64,000 bases of DNA from Modestobacter muralis (GCF_010682105.1 NZ_JAAGWH010000013.1:1-64000); one strand, 5' to 3'; shown: positions 46,120 through 55,318, numbered from the stretch's first letter. Notes: generated by a model not told the origin, from the sequence alone. A program made the numbers and translations.

Positions 46120-46578
46120 TCAGAAGATGTCGAGCACGGGCAGCAGCTGGGCGCTGGCCTCGACCATGGCGGAGGAATCGGCCAGCGCCTGGCGGGCCTC
46201 CTCGACGCTGGTCGTCTCAGGACCGGCGGGGCCGGGGTACTCCAGCTCGTTGCGGCGCCGCCGCAGGTAGCCGAAGTCGGCGAACCCGGGCTCGAACTGC
46301 GCCCGCAAGGCGCGCTCCACCGCCACGTGCCCGCCTTCTCGGGTGGCCCGCAGGCCCTGCTGGGCGAGGACGGCGGCGCCGGCCTGGCGGGCGGCGTCGT
46401 AGGCGATCACGAAGGCGGTGCCCGGGTCGGTCTCCAACAGCGTGCCGGCCGAGGCCAGCAGCTGGCGCGCCCGCTCCAGGGAGGACTGCGCGGACAGCTG
46501 CGCGCCGGGAACCCGCTGCAGCTCCCGGCCGGTGATGAGCTGCTCGACCTGCACAGCACCCTTGGGCCGGCTGGTCAC
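46120..46578 (-). CDS. HEPN-domain protein
   Basis: The 152-residue helical protein has the HEPN pattern: LERARQLLASAGTLLETDPG, TAFVIAYDAARQAGAAVL and, near the end of the core, RRRRNELEYPG, the RNxxxY-type version of the RxxxxH RNase motif. HEPN proteins paired with a nucleotidyltransferase are often toxins silenced by AMPylation. Its start overlaps the upstream NTase stop by four bases. Confidence 0.82.
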   Translation of the reverse strand: MTSRPKGAVQVEQLITGRELQRVPGAQLSAQSSLERARQLLASAGTLLETDPGTAFVIAYDAARQAGAAVLAQQGLRATREGGHVAVERALRAQFEPGFADFGYLRRRRNELEYPGPAGPETTSVEEARQALADSSAMVEASAQLLPVLDIF

Positions 46579-47255
46579 AGCCGCTCACCTGCCCCGGCCA
46601 GCAGCGTCGCCGCGGCCTCTGGTGACGAGTCGGCTTCTGGTGACGGGTCGGCGGCGCGCTCGATGACTGTCAGGTGACTGGAGCGGTGCACCTGGTCGAC
46701 GAGGGCATCGTCGGCGGCCCGCCACTGGTCCGGTGTCCGCAACGCCGGGTTCACCGGGAGGCGCAACCGGGCGGCGGCCCGGTCGGCGGCGGCGTAGACC
46801 GCCGCCCGGCGTGGGGCGCCGATGACCAGGACGTCGATGTCGGCCGGCGGCGAGCCGTCCTGGCCGGCGTATCGGGCCGCCCAGGACCCGAACAGCAGCA
46901 CCGACTCCACGTCGGGCAGCTCAGCGAACTCCTCGGCGATCACCTGGGCGGGGCCGAAGGTGAGGGTGAGCAGCTCGGTCAGTGCCCGGGCGGCGGGATG
47001 ACCGGCGTTGGCCTGGTAGAGGCGGGTACGGCCGGCGCTGCGGCTGGCGACCAGGCCGGTGTCGACCAGGCGGGCCATCTCCCGGTGGGCGGTGCTCAGC
47101 GGCACCCGGGCCGCCTGCGCCAGCTCGGTGAGGGCGTAGGAGGTGTCGGCGTGCAGGTAGAGCTGGGTCATCAGCTCGGCCTGATGCTGCGACCGGAAGA
47201 TCGGCATCAGCGACGGAGACTGACTTCTCATAATTGAGAGCGTACTTCCATTCAT
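46575..47255 (-). CDS. HTH-nucleotidyltransferase (MNT) antitoxin-like protein
   Basis: The 226-residue protein joins an N-terminal winged helix (SYALTELAQAARVPLSTAHREM) with a minimal nucleotidyltransferase core VLLFGSWAARYAGQ then ADIDVLVIG, i.e. GSx(n)DxD. The HTH would allow operon control. The start is uncertain: ATG 47255, 47231 or 47207, since the first two lie in an inverted repeat. With HEPN it forms a HEPN/MNT-type module. Confidence 0.82.
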   Translation of the reverse strand: MNGSTLSIMRSQSPSLMPIFRSQHQAELMTQLYLHADTSYALTELAQAARVPLSTAHREMARLVDTGLVASRSAGRTRLYQANAGHPAARALTELLTLTFGPAQVIAEEFAELPDVESVLLFGSWAARYAGQDGSPPADIDVLVIGAPRRAAVYAAADRAAARLRLPVNPALRTPDQWRAADDALVDQVHRSSHLTVIERAADPSPEADSSPEAAATLLAGAGERL

Positions 47256-47262
47256 GAGAAGT
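47223..47262. promoter_or_regulatory. perfect 9-bp inverted repeat at HTH-NTase promoter
   Basis: ACTTCTCAT (47223-47231) and ATGAGAAGT (47254-47262) are a perfect inverted repeat with centres 31 bases apart, about three helical turns. It overlaps possible starts of the HTH-NTase gene and suits autoregulation. Confidence 0.55.
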
Positions 47263-47969
47263 TGCTAGTGCCCCGGGCATGGCGTCTCGATAGGCGATGC
47301 GGGCTCGCGCTCTTGCTCCTCACCGAGCAGTCGTGCTCGCGCCAGGTCGGTGAGCACGCGACGGCAGCAGGACAATCGCCGACTGTCGCGCTGACCGCGG
47401 TTGCCGGTTTGCCTGTAGTGCCGTGGCCTTCGAGCGGTCGTGGCGCCCAACCAGCCGACCGCGTGCCGACGGGTCCCCGCGCGATGGCCGCGGGACCTGC
47501 GTGCGACCCCGCGTCAGGCTCACACTCTCCGACCCGGGCCGTCGAGCACAGCGCGTCATTCGTCACCCCGCCGTGTGGAGAGTGCCACGCACAAGACGAC
47601 CTCCGCCGACACACCTCTTGCACCCACGGCCCGAGAACTCGTGGTGACGTGTCCCTGCACGTTCCTCCAGACGCTGAGGGCATGAGCAACAGGGGAAGCC
47701 CCTGAGAACCGGGCTCGGCGCCGGGAGCGAGTGCGCCGGCGGCGCGCGGGCCTGAGTGCGCGGAGGAGCGACAAGATCCGGCGGCGGACGAACTACCGAC
47801 ACAGCCCGCGACGGCCGGTCGTGCGAGGCGTGCGGCAGCGACCTCCTGCGCCTGGTGCCACGGCCCGATCACCCCGCGATCCCGGGGCCCCATCCCCAGG
47901 TGGTGCTCGGCGACCTGCCGGCACCGCGCCTGAGAGCAGACCCGAGCAGCGAGATCAGGCCGATCAGCG
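47263..47969. other. 707-bp region without supportable gene
   Basis: No convincing gene. A plus-strand stretch near 47,815-47,920 reads SCEACGSDLLRLVPRPDHP and may be a remnant of a zinc-finger protein of the mobile element. The remainder has shadow-like composition. Confidence 0.35.
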
Positions 47970-48173
47970 GTGGAAGTCGTCGAGCGGGTCGTCGTCAGCC
48001 CCGCTCCCCCGGCGCAGCCGAGAGCGCCACGGCACGACGAGTGGGCCGGCGTGCTGCGAGAACTCACCGGGCAGATCGACCGCGGGCTCGTCTACGACCG
48101 GGAACTGCTGACGGTCGCCCGCGCGGTCGACGAGGTCATCGCCGCGCTCCGCCGTCGCCCCTACCGCAGGTGA
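47970..48173 (+). CDS. small hypothetical protein upstream of excisionase-like gene
   Basis: The 67-residue frame from GTG 47970 reads naturally (APRHDEWAGVLRELTGQIDR, then ELLTVARAVDEVIAALRRR), largely helical. Small proteins of this kind are common beside xis/int genes. No family assigned and no strong ribosome binding site. Confidence 0.4.
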   Translation: MEVVERVVVSPAPPAQPRAPRHDEWAGVLRELTGQIDRGLVYDRELLTVARAVDEVIAALRRRPYRR

Positions 48174-48314
48174 CGCCGCGCTCCGGTTGCAGGGGTGACA
48201 AGCGGGGGTGACCTAGCTGTCGGCGCCGACTGGCAGCGAGTGGATCTGGTCGACGCCTGCTCTGTGGACCGGCTGCCGACATCCGCAGCCACCGTCCATC
48301 ACCGGGAGACCGTC

Positions 48315-48515
48315 ATGACCATTCGACTGCTGACCACCGAGGAGGTGGCGGCCCGGTTCCGCACCAGCCCGGCGACCGTCCGCTACTGGCGGCACATCGG
48401 CATCGGTCCAGACGGCGGCCGCGTCGGCCGGCGGGTGCTCTACGACGAGCAGGAGGTCGACCGGTGGTGGCGGTCGAAGGTCGACGGGCAGAAGGCCACC
48501 CGCGTCCACAGTTGA
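48315..48515 (+). CDS. xis: excisionase-like MerR/HTH_17 DNA-binding protein
   Basis: The 66-residue protein has the HTH_17 layout (LLTTEEVAARFRTSPATVRY then WRHIGIGP and RRVLYDEQEVDRWW), as in excisionases of integrative elements. ATG 48315 follows GGGAGA. Directly downstream is the broken integrase, which fits a recombination directionality factor. Confidence 0.82.
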   Translation: MTIRLLTTEEVAARFRTSPATVRYWRHIGIGPDGGRVGRRVLYDEQEVDRWWRSKVDGQKATRVHS

Positions 48516-48585
48516 CCGCGCAGCGCCGCCACGTGTCCGCAACATCGGGCAGGCTCAGCCGGACACGCTTCGCCCAGCACCCACA

Positions 48586-49832
48586 TGCGACCCGGACAAG
48601 GGGTCCCCTGCCGCGGGCGGCTCCATCACCCGGATCACGCTGAGCGACGGATCCTCTCGGTATCGCGCGCGGTACCGAGACCTCGGCGGTCGCCAGCACG
48701 AGAAGCGCTTCGTCCGGAAGCTCGACGCCCGACGCTGGCTGGACGAGGCGACCTCAGCGATGGTCACCCAGACCTGGACCGCACCGGAGCGCGGCCGGGT
48801 CACGGTCTCGGCGTGGGCGGACCAGTGGCTCGCGGCGCAGACTCAGGTCAAGCCGAGCACCCGGTACCGGCACTGGGCCTGTTCCGCACCCACGTCCTGC
48901 CGGCCTGGGGCAGCCACCGACTGGCCGACGTCACCCACGCCGAGGTCGCCCGGTGGGTCGCCGAGCTCCGTGCGAACGGTTCGGCGCCGGCCACCGTGCG
49001 TCAGGCGCACCGCGTCTTCTCGCTGCTGCTCGCGCTGGCCGTCCGCGACGGCCGCATCCCACGGAATCCCGCCGACCGGGTGCCGCTCCCCCGCGTGACC
49101 CGCCAGGAGCCTCGATTCCTGAGCCGGGAGGAGGTGGAGCGACTGGCCGAAGCGGCCGGTGCCGATGGTGACGTCATCCGGCTGCTCGCCCATGCCGGGC
49201 TGCGGTTCGGCGAACTGGCCGCGCTCCGGGTCCGCCGCGTCGACTTCCCCCGCCGTCGGCTCACCATCGCCGAATCGGTGACCGAGGTGGCCGGCCGACT
49301 GGAGTTCGGGACCCCGAAGACGCACCGACGTCGCAGCGTGCCTCTCCCCGCTGCGCTGGTCGGTCCGCTGTCGGCGCGATGCGCGGACACGCTGGGCGAC
49401 GCCCTGCTGCTGACGACGTCCGCCGGCACCGCACTCCGGCTACGGAACTGGCGTCGGGCGGTCTTCGACCCGGCCGTCCGCGAAGCCGGGCTGGGCCGAC
49501 GTCACCCCACATGACCTTCGGCACACGCTGCCTCACTCGCTGTTGCCAGTGGCGCGACCATCGCGTGCGTCCAACGCGTGCTCGGACACGTCTCGGCGGC
49601 CATGACGCTCGACGTCTACGCCGGCCTGTTAGACGACGACCTCAACGATCTGGCTGCCCGGATGGACGCCGCGGCGCAGGAGACCGCAGCGAATCGTGTG
49701 GGCGTCTTGTGGGCGCGATCTCCAGCCGACCACCCCAGAAGCGGAGAACGTGCAGGCCAGCACGGTGGGCCCCGTGGGGATCGAACCCACAACCCGCGGA
49801 TTAAAAGTCCGCTGCTCTGCCAGTTGAGCTAG
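48586..49832 (+). pseudogene. int: tyrosine integrase, three frameshifts
   Basis: Phage-type integrase pieces occur in order but in changing frames: ARYRDLGGRQHEKRFVRKLD and the core-binding part (48,620-48,875); LADVTHAEVARWVAEL, HAGLRFGELAALRVRRVDF with the first catalytic Arg (48,880-49,495); VTPHDLRHT with the second Arg; and GHVSAAMTLDVYAGLLDDDL with the Tyr (49,545 on). Shifts lie near 48,875, 49,495 and 49,540. The last frame runs to 49832 across the antisense of tRNA-Lys, as is usual for tRNA-site integrases. No clear start codon remains in the first frame. Confidence 0.88.
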
Positions 49833-49838
49833 AGGCCC
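49766..49838 (-). tRNA. tRNA-Lys (UUU), island attachment site
   Basis: The minus strand folds as a tRNA: acceptor GGGCCTC/GGGGCCC, anticodon loop CTTTTAA with TTT, T-loop GGTTCGATCC. CCA is not fully encoded. The 3' end faces the integrase, so this is the probable attB/attR. Confidence 0.97.
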
Positions 49839-49920
49839 GGCCCGCTCAGTGTCCCAGAGGCACCGCAGGGCGATCAGCAGGACGACGACCGCGGTGGGCA
49901 CCGGGCTGAGGCCGACGCGG

Positions 49921-50751
49921 TCAGGCTGCGCAGACCCGGCCGAGCAGGTCTTGCAGCAGCCCTCGCTGCGCGTCGTCCAGTGGCAACGTGACCGCGACCG
50001 GCGTCCCCTCCGCCACCGACACGAGCAGCGGGAAGAGGAACGGCTGCTTGGTCTCGGCCAGCGCGTGCGGCTCGCAGGTCGCGGGCCGGAAGGTGACCGG
50101 CAGCCGGAGCTCACCGTCCTCCAGCGTCGCGGGCAGGGCGGTCGACAGCAGGGGCTCCAGTACCACGCTGCGCTGCAGCGCGGTCACGGCCACCGGCTCG
50201 GACCCGGCCGCGCGGGTGAGCACCACCTCGCCGGTGACCGCGTCGTCCGTGGCCACCAGCCCCTGCAGGGACACCGGGGCCGCCGAGGTGACCGCCTCGA
50301 CGGCGCACTGCTCGGCGTGCACGTCGGTCAGCACCGGCCCGGCCAGCGGCACCCGCACCTCCTCCGCCAGCCCGCCGTCCCGGGTGATGGTCAGCAGGGC
50401 GGCGACCGGGTCGGGAGATGCCGAGCAGACGACGGCCCCGAAGCGGGCGGTGAGGTCGTACCTGCGCCCGGGCGCGAACTCCTGCGACAGCTCCCGGGCC
50501 GGCAGGACGGCGAACCCCGGGGAGTCCAGCTGCACCGACGTGACGGTGAACGGCGCCGTCCCGGTGTTGGTCAGCCGCACCTGGAAGCTGTCGCCGAGCG
50601 CCACGTCGCTGCGGTGCCGGAACGACTCGGCGGCCATGCCGGGGACCTCCGGCACAGCCGCCGGCACGGCCGCGGGCGCTGGCCGGTCGTCCGCGCCCGC
50701 GCACCCGGCGAGCAGCAGAGCGACCGCCACCCACCCCGCGCCGCCTCGCAC
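49921..50751 (-). CDS. lipoprotein of unknown function
   Basis: The 276-residue protein has a lipoprotein signal (ALLLAGC) and two beta-rich domains; VRLTNTGTAPFTVTSVQLDSPG recalls Ig-like or DUF1573-type strands. Three or four Cys residues in the outer part may form disulfides. Function unknown. First gene on the chromosomal side of tRNA-Lys. Confidence 0.75.
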   Translation of the reverse strand: MRGGAGWVAVALLLAGCAGADDRPAPAAVPAAVPEVPGMAAESFRHRSDVALGDSFQVRLTNTGTAPFTVTSVQLDSPGFAVLPARELSQEFAPGRRYDLTARFGAVVCSASPDPVAALLTITRDGGLAEEVRVPLAGPVLTDVHAEQCAVEAVTSAAPVSLQGLVATDDAVTGEVVLTRAAGSEPVAVTALQRSVVLEPLLSTALPATLEDGELRLPVTFRPATCEPHALAETKQPFLFPLLVSVAEGTPVAVTLPLDDAQRGLLQDLLGRVCAA

Positions 50752-50776
50752 GGTCCGCAGCGTAGGGGCGGTCAGC

Positions 50777-51664
50777 TCACTTCGGGGTGTGCCGGTTCGG
50801 CAGTCGCCCGAACACCCGGCCGGCCTCGAACTTGACCTCGAGCTTCTCCTGCGCCGACGCCGTCGGGCCGCGCCGCGGCTCGCCGTTGTCGAGGGAGAAG
50901 GCCGAGCCGTGCCACGGGCAGACCAGGCAGTCCGACCCGCGCACGTTCTCCACCGTGCCGTCGGAGAGCGGACCGCCGACGTGCGCGCAGGCGTCGATGA
51001 ACGCGTCGACGGTCAGCCCGCGACGGACGACGACCAGCGCGACCGGCGTCCCCTGGCCCTCGCCGGTGCGCCGCGTGGGGCGACCCTCGGGCAGGTCGTC
51101 GAGCGGGCCCAGGTCGATCCAGTCGGTGGTGAGCTGGCGCGCCTCGACGACGGCGTGGTTCGCCCCGGAGGACTGCGCGTAGGACATGTGCCCGCCGACC
51201 GCCGCCGAGCCGCTGGCGACCAGCAGGCCGCTGTAGGACAGCACCCGGCCCAGCGTCCCGTTGCCCTTGCCCCGGGCCACCAGTGACCCGACGTACAGGC
51301 CGAGGGCGGCCACGTTGCTCACCGCGTGCAGGCCACCGAGCCGCCGCACCGCGTCGTCCTGCTCCGACCAGTCGGCCGCACCGGCGAGTGCCGCGGGCAC
51401 GCTCCCGGCCACCCCGGCACCGATCATGGCGGTCGCGGCCGGGCGGGTGGCCGGCACCAGGTCGAGCAGGCCGGCCGACAGCCAGGTCCCCACGGGCACC
51501 ATGGCCAGGATCGGGTGCAGCGGGTGGCCCAGCCACGTGCCGTGCAGCACGTCCTTGAACGCCTTGGGTCGCAGCACCTTGTTCACCGCCGTCCGCGCCG
51601 CCTCCAGCTGCTTGTCGAACGAGGGCACCTCGGAGAGGCGGTCCAGCACACCGAACAGGCTCAT
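50777..51664 (-). CDS. DUF2231 membrane domain plus Rieske [2Fe-2S] protein
   Basis: The 295-residue protein has an N-terminal DUF2231 membrane domain (GTWLGHPLHPILAMVPVGTW, four helices) and a C-terminal Rieske domain with CAHVGGPL and CPWHGSAFSL, the CxH and CxxH ligands of a [2Fe-2S] cluster (about residues 225-270). It probably transfers electrons at the membrane; partner unknown. ATG 51664. Confidence 0.9.
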   Translation of the reverse strand: MSLFGVLDRLSEVPSFDKQLEAARTAVNKVLRPKAFKDVLHGTWLGHPLHPILAMVPVGTWLSAGLLDLVPATRPAATAMIGAGVAGSVPAALAGAADWSEQDDAVRRLGGLHAVSNVAALGLYVGSLVARGKGNGTLGRVLSYSGLLVASGSAAVGGHMSYAQSSGANHAVVEARQLTTDWIDLGPLDDLPEGRPTRRTGEGQGTPVALVVVRRGLTVDAFIDACAHVGGPLSDGTVENVRGSDCLVCPWHGSAFSLDNGEPRRGPTASAQEKLEVKFEAGRVFGRLPNRHTPK

Positions 51665-51701
51665 GCGCGCTCCCTTACCCGCTGCCGGTGCCCGGAACCG
51701 G

Positions 51702-52184
51702 TCAGGACGCCGCGGTCCAGTCCGTGCCCTCGGCGAGCAGTGCGATCGCGGCGGCACCGATCGCGTCGACGTCGGTGGCCACCAGCTCCACCAGCTCGAG
51801 CAGGCCGACGTCCGCCGGGCGGGTGCACAGGAGCCCGGCGAGCCGGTCGGCGGCCGCAGCGAGCCGCTCCCGCCCGGGCAGCACGGCCTCGTCGGGGTCG
51901 CACCGGACGCCCGGCCAGGCCAGCCCGGCCTCCGCGCACAGCACGGGCAGCCGGCGCAGCAGCGCGGCGGCCGTGGCAGCGGTCCGCCACGCGGCACCCT
52001 CGACCAGTGGCGGCGGGCAGCCGAGGGCCGCCTCGGCCCAGCGGAGCAGCCCCAGCACCTCCGACCACAGCACGTCGGACACGACGTCGTCGGCCGGGCC
52101 GCCCTCCGGGGACCGGTGGGCGCGCACGAGCACACCTCCCACTGCCGGGTCGTAGAGCCACGGTCGCCGGGGGCTGCTGGTCAT
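51702..52184 (-). CDS. hypothetical helical protein
   Basis: The 160-residue protein (ATG 52184) is Ala/Leu-rich and helical, with YDPAVGGVLVRAHRSPEGG at the start and DVGLLELVELVATDVDAIG near the end. No family recognised. It lies just upstream of the Rieske gene on the same strand. Confidence 0.65.
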   Translation of the reverse strand: MTSSPRRPWLYDPAVGGVLVRAHRSPEGGPADDVVSDVLWSEVLGLLRWAEAALGCPPPLVEGAAWRTAATAAALLRRLPVLCAEAGLAWPGVRCDPDEAVLPGRERLAAAADRLAGLLCTRPADVGLLELVELVATDVDAIGAAAIALLAEGTDWTAAS

Positions 52185-52377
52185 GCCCCGACCCTGCCGG
52201 GCCCACCCGGCAACTCCCTGCCCGTCACCTGTGATCTCGTCGTGACCACGCTGCGTGAGCGAGGTCACCGTGTGTGCGCGGGGCACACCGGGAATGCACA
52301 GGTCGCTCGCGGTATTGCTGCCGGAGCATGGCCCTGTCGGCCACGCTGGTGCCCTGAACGTCGATCGAGGAGAACCC

Positions 52378-52908
52378 GTGACCTGCCCGTCCCTGCTCCG
52401 CCGCCCTGTAGTGGGCAGCGGAGCACGCGAGGGCCGGGACGACGTCCCCACGGCGTTCGAGCACGGCCGGCAGCTGCTCGCCCCCCTGCGGGTGCGCCTG
52501 CACCAGGACGACGCCCGCGCTCAGTTCGTCCGCTTCGTCGTCGTCGGCGGGGTCTCCAGCGCCCTCTACGCCGTCATGTTCATCGCCCTCGGCGGGCTGG
52601 GCGACCAGACCGCCAACCTGGTCGGCGCGATCGTCTCCACGCTGGTGGCCAACGAGATGCACCGGCGGCTGACCTTCCACGCCGGACAGCAGGTCTCCTG
52701 GGTCACCGCGCAGTGGGAGGGCGGCGGGCTGGCCGTCATCGGCCTGGTCGCGACGTCGCTGGCGCTGGCTGGGGTGCACGCCCTGATCGGCGACGTCGGC
52801 ACGGTCGCCCAGCTCTGCCTGATCGCCGCGGTCACCGGTGCGATCGGCCTGGTGCGGTTCGTCGCGCTGCGCAGCTGGGTCTTCACCAGCAGTGCCTCGC
52901 GTCCCTGA
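52378..52908 (+). CDS. GtrA-family membrane protein
   Basis: The 176-residue protein from GTG 52378 (GAGGAG upstream) has four helices of the GtrA/DPMS family: RFVVVGGVSSALYAVMFIAL, TLVANEMHRRLTFH and FVALRSWVF. Such proteins are thought to move lipid-linked sugars. The N-terminal 40 residues are cytoplasmic and charged. Confidence 0.85.
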   Translation: MTCPSLLRRPVVGSGAREGRDDVPTAFEHGRQLLAPLRVRLHQDDARAQFVRFVVVGGVSSALYAVMFIALGGLGDQTANLVGAIVSTLVANEMHRRLTFHAGQQVSWVTAQWEGGGLAVIGLVATSLALAGVHALIGDVGTVAQLCLIAAVTGAIGLVRFVALRSWVFTSSASRP

Positions 52909-52957
52909 CCCCGGCGACCTCCCCCGCCGTCGGCCGCTGCGCCCCTACGCTGCCGAC

Positions 52958-53287
52958 ATGTCGACACCGCACCGGTACGCCACCCGGCCCCTCGCGGGCG
53001 CTGCCGCGGGCCTGTTCCTCCTGCTGCCGCTGACCGCCTGCAGCTCGGAGAACGTCTCCTGCTCAGGCTCGCAGTGCACCGCGACGCTGAGCGGGTCCGG
53101 CGCCGAGGCCAGCTTCTTCGGCACCGACCTGGCGTTCGCCGGGACGCAGGACGGCCGGGCCACCGTCTCCGTCGGCGGGGTGAGCTACTCCTGCGGGCAG
53201 GGCGAGAGCATCACGGCCGGCCCGCTGTCGCTGACCTGCACCACGGTCACCGACGACTCGCTGCAGATCACCGCCGCCCTGAGCTGA
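52958..53287 (+). CDS. small Cys-containing lipoprotein
   Basis: The 109-residue protein has a lipoprotein signal (LPLTAC) and a beta-rich domain with SCSGSQCTATLSG and two later Cys, suggesting two disulfides. Function unknown. Confidence 0.7.
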   Translation: MSTPHRYATRPLAGAAAGLFLLLPLTACSSENVSCSGSQCTATLSGSGAEASFFGTDLAFAGTQDGRATVSVGGVSYSCGQGESITAGPLSLTCTTVTDDSLQITAALS

Positions 53288-53292
53288 GCCGC

Positions 53293-53982
53293 TCAGCCGG
53301 CGTCGACCACCTCGACGACCACGCGGGACGGTCCGGTCAGGGAGTAGACACGGAACGGCGCGGTCGCGTCGGTGCCGATCCAGGCCACCGCCGTCCCCTC
53401 GAACGTCGCGTCGTAGACGACGCCGGCGACGTGCTCGGTCCCGGAGACGGGCACGGCGCCGCGCGGCACCTCCTCCGCGCCGGTCTCGTAGGGGTAGCTC
53501 ACCCCCTGCAGCGTCACCTGGAGCGCCGCCGCGCCCGGGACGTCGACGGGGTCCCCGCTGCCCTGGGCGACCGGGCCGTCGACGTACTCGACGCGCCAGC
53601 CCGGCGTCCCGCTGCCGGCCAGCTCGAACACCACCCGGTCGTGGCCCTCCTGCCGGGCGGCCCGGACGGCGGTGACGGTCAGCCCCGCGGGGTGCACGGC
53701 CTCGGCGATGTCGGGCGAGGTGTCGGCGGGCCGGTCGTCGGCGGGCGCGGTGCCGGACGCTGCGGTGCCGGACGGCGTGCTGCTGGCCGTCGCCGAAGAG
53801 GACGGCGCCGGCTTGCTGCTGGCGGTCGCCGACGCCGTCGGCTGGCCGTCGGCGGTCGACGGCGCGCCGGCCGAGCTCGCCGCGTCGACGGTGCCGGTCG
53901 CGCCACCGCACCCGGCGAGCAGCGCGACGGCCACGACGACACCGGCGGCGCGCGCCGGTCGGGAGGACGGGTAAGCGGTCAC
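53293..53982 (-). CDS. lipoprotein with AMIN-like domain
   Basis: The 229-residue protein from GTG 53982 has a lipoprotein signal (VALLAGC), a Ser/Ala/Thr linker and a C-terminal AMIN-like beta domain (HDRVVFELAGSGTPGWRVEY, then LQGVSYPYETG and RVYSLTGPSRVVVEV). Secreted and membrane-attached; may bind wall material. Confidence 0.78.
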   Translation of the reverse strand: MTAYPSSRPARAAGVVVAVALLAGCGGATGTVDAASSAGAPSTADGQPTASATASSKPAPSSSATASSTPSGTAASGTAPADDRPADTSPDIAEAVHPAGLTVTAVRAARQEGHDRVVFELAGSGTPGWRVEYVDGPVAQGSGDPVDVPGAAALQVTLQGVSYPYETGAEEVPRGAVPVSGTEHVAGVVYDATFEGTAVAWIGTDATAPFRVYSLTGPSRVVVEVVDAG

Positions 53983-54123
53983 GGGCCGATGCTGGCACGC
54001 GGTGGGCCACCCCCGGGGCCGCCGCGCGGAGCGCGCGACACCTCTCCGGCGGCACGTCCCGGAGGGGGTGCACGAGCAGTCCGGACCCTCATGTATGGTT
54101 CTCACTGCCTCCAGCGAGCACGA

Positions 54124-54196
54124 GCCCTCATCGTCTAGTGGTCCAGGACGCCGCCCTTTCAAGGCGGTAGCACGGGTTCGAACCCCGTTGGGGGCA
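54124..54196 (+). tRNA. tRNA-Glu (UUC)
   Basis: Acceptor GCCCTCA pairs with TGGGGGC; anticodon loop CTTTCAA shows TTC; T-loop GGTTCGAACC. First of three tRNAs in a row. Confidence 0.96.
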
Positions 54197-54235
54197 CGCG
54201 GCACACAGCTACACGCACCACGAGATCCACAGCAT

Positions 54236-54309
54236 GGCCCTGTAGCGCAGTTGGTTAGCGCGCCGCCCTGTCACGGCGGAGGTCGCGGGTTCGAGTCCCG
54301 TCAGGGTCG
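54236..54309 (+). tRNA. tRNA-Asp (GUC)
   Basis: Acceptor GGCCCTG pairs with CAGGGTC; anticodon loop CTGTCAC shows GTC; T-loop GGTTCGAGTCC. CCA follows at 54310-54312. Confidence 0.96.
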
Positions 54310-54345
54310 CCATCCGGTGTCCGACTCACGTCGGTGCGCCGGGAG

Positions 54346-54419
54346 GGGCAGGTAGCTCAGTCGGTACGAGCGCTCGCCTGAAAAGTGAGAGGTCGGCGGT
54401 TCGACCCCGCCCCTGCCCA
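54346..54419 (+). tRNA. tRNA-Phe (GAA)
   Basis: Acceptor GGGCAGG pairs with CCTGCCC; anticodon loop CTGAAAA shows GAA; T-loop GGTTCGACCCC. Last tRNA of the cluster. Confidence 0.95.
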
Positions 54420-54435
54420 CCCGAACAGCACGACG

Positions 54436-54468
54436 ACGGGGCGCCACGCGATCAGCGTGGCGCCCCGT
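54436..54468 (+). terminator. strong terminator after tRNA cluster
   Basis: ACGGGGCGCCACGC and GCGTGGCGCCCCGT form a perfect 14-bp stem with a 5-base loop, followed by TCTCGTCC. It ends the Glu-Asp-Phe tRNA transcript. Confidence 0.9.
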
Positions 54469-54574
54469 TCTCGTCCTGGGTGCGGACTCCCGATCCGCCG
54501 GGTCCGACGGGTGACCCAGGTACTTCCTGTGCAGCACCCAGGGAGTTCGCAGGATCACGGGCCAGGGTCGGGGC

Positions 54575-55318
54575 ATGACCACGACCACCTCGTCCGCCTC
54601 CAGCTCCCGGACCCAGTTGACCCGGCCCGACGGCAGCGCCCTGCGGGTGCTCGTCGTCGACGACGAGCCCTCGATCTGCGAGCTGCTGTCGATGGCGTTG
54701 CGGTACGAGGGCTGGGACGTGCGCACGGCGGCCGACGGCGCCGAGGCGGTGCGCACCGCCCGCGACTTCCGCCCCGACGCCGTCGTCCTCGATGTCATGC
54801 TCCCGGACATGGACGGCCTCGAGGTGCTGCGCCGGCTGCGCGCGGACACCCCGCTGGTGCCGGTGGTCTTCCTGACCGCCAAGGACGCCCTCGAGGACCG
54901 GATCGCCGGGCTCACCGCCGGTGGCGACGACTACGTGACCAAGCCGTTCAGCCTGGAGGAGGTCGCCGCCCGGCTGCGCGGGCTGCTGCGCCGCACCAGC
55001 CGGGCCGTCTCCGACGACGGACTGCTCGTCGTGGGCGACCTGACCCTGGACGAGGAGAGCCACGAGGTCACCCGGGGAGGTGCCGACATCCGGCTCACCG
55101 CCACCGAGTTCGAGCTGCTCCGCTACCTGATGCGCAACCCCAAGCGGGTGCTGTCCAAGGCGCAGATCCTGGACCGGGTGTGGCAGTACGACTTCGGCGG
55201 CCAGGGCAACATCGTCGAGCTCTACATCTCCTACCTGCGGCGCAAGATCGACGCCGGCCGCACGCCGATGATCCACACGCTCCGCGGCGCCGGGTACGTG
55301 ATCAAGCCCGCCGCATGA
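54575..55318 (+). CDS. OmpR-family response regulator
   Basis: The 247-residue protein has a receiver domain with acidic pair DDEP, phospho-Asp in VVLDVMLPDMDG (Asp near residue 73), LTAKD and VTKPFSLEE, and a C-terminal winged helix with TATEFELLRYLMRNPKRVLS and LRRKIDAGRTPMIHTLRGAG. It is followed 16 bases later by its kinase. Target genes are unknown. Confidence 0.95.
   Translation: MTTTTSSASSSRTQLTRPDGSALRVLVVDDEPSICELLSMALRYEGWDVRTAADGAEAVRTARDFRPDAVVLDVMLPDMDGLEVLRRLRADTPLVPVVFLTAKDALEDRIAGLTAGGDDYVTKPFSLEEVAARLRGLLRRTSRAVSDDGLLVVGDLTLDEESHEVTRGGADIRLTATEFELLRYLMRNPKRVLSKAQILDRVWQYDFGGQGNIVELYISYLRRKIDAGRTPMIHTLRGAGYVIKPAA

Noticed and set aside
1-49765. second att copy of the tRNA-Lys 3' end inside the window
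   Set aside because: I did not find it by eye; the left end is probably outside, but an exact search should be done.
48586-49832. programmed frameshifting in the integrase
   Set aside because: Three shifts in different directions without slippery sequences are better explained as mutation.
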